Of a stretch of DNA of 12,676 bases, positions 12,618 through 12,676 are shown one piece after another. Origin of the DNA: an uncultured Oscillospiraceae bacterium. Its GTDB lineage: Bacteria; Bacillota; Clostridia; Oscillospirales; Oscillospiraceae. The translations under genes and the position numbers were made by a program. The stretch's first letter is position 1; every line of letters begins with the position of its first letter. The notes below the pieces were generated by a model. It was not told where the DNA came from. It saw only the letters and a list, made by a program, of their open reading frames with translations, and did no database searches. The stretch is from positions 1-12,676 of the forward strand of contig CAKUMO010000045.1 of the NCBI GenBank assembly GCA_934667815.1, written 5' to 3'.

Positions 12618-12665
12618 GCAACTCACGCTCGTCGGCGTACATAGGTACGGTAGGGCGTGAGTTGC
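12618..12665. repeat. Nested long hairpin near the right edge
   Basis: GCAACTCACGC (12618-12628) and GCGTGAGTTGC (12655-12665) form a perfect 11-bp outer stem. An inner CGTAC-ATAG-GTACG hairpin (12636-12649) sits within it. No T tract follows. It may belong to the same repeat region, which runs off the window. No gene is supported between 12448 and 12676. Confidence 0.7.
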
Positions 12666-12676
12666 GCAGTAAGTCA

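Overview
The window looks like chromosomal DNA from a GC-rich member of the Bacillota, most likely a gut-type Clostridia of the Oscillospirales. The evidence is strong GGAGG ribosome binding sites, sigma-A promoters that nearly all have a 17-bp spacer, short intrinsic terminators, and gene families typical of that group: a NifU-like plus GGGtGRT pair, a LytTR plus DUF3021 pair, RqcH, Mini-RNase III, and a type Ic aspartate aminotransferase. The lineage is inferred from gene content and composition, not from a marker gene.

Layout. Positions 1-40 hold the 5' half of a tRNA-Ser(CGA) on the minus strand, cut by the window edge. Positions 41-650 contain no gene I can support, but do hold a good minus-strand terminator with no known gene feeding it. 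Next come a membrane-anchored phosphodiester glycosidase (720-1970) and a two-gene operon driven by a perfect consensus promoter, encoding a NifU-like Fe-S scaffold (2173-2865) and a GGGtGRT-family protein (2879-3880). The last 19 codons of the GGGtGRT gene are repeated 150 bp downstream with only two silent changes. A LytTR regulator and its DUF3021 membrane partner follow (4218-5112), with a candidate LytTR operator in front. Positions 5113-5381 are a hairpin- and repeat-rich junction between convergent genes.

On the minus strand, mrnC (7521-7108) overlaps rqcH (7118-5382) by 11 bp. Divergent from them is an operon of aspartate aminotransferase (7714-8991) and a DMT/EamA transporter (9000-9875). 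The transporter ends inside a symmetrical terminator shared with a convergent P-loop/CYTH-like fusion gene (11006-9900, TTG start). Divergent from that is a membrane-anchored endonuclease/exonuclease/phosphatase-family protein (11200-12447). The right edge (12499-12676) is a structured repeat region that can fold as a three-way junction.

Functionally the window is mostly housekeeping: ribosome maturation and rescue (mrnC, rqcH), amino acid metabolism and export, Fe-S handling and the cell surface. The parts least explained by known biology are the NifU/GGGtGRT operon with its duplicated tail, the LytTR/DUF3021 switch, the P-loop/CYTH fusion with altered tunnel residues, and the repeated hairpin elements at gene ends.
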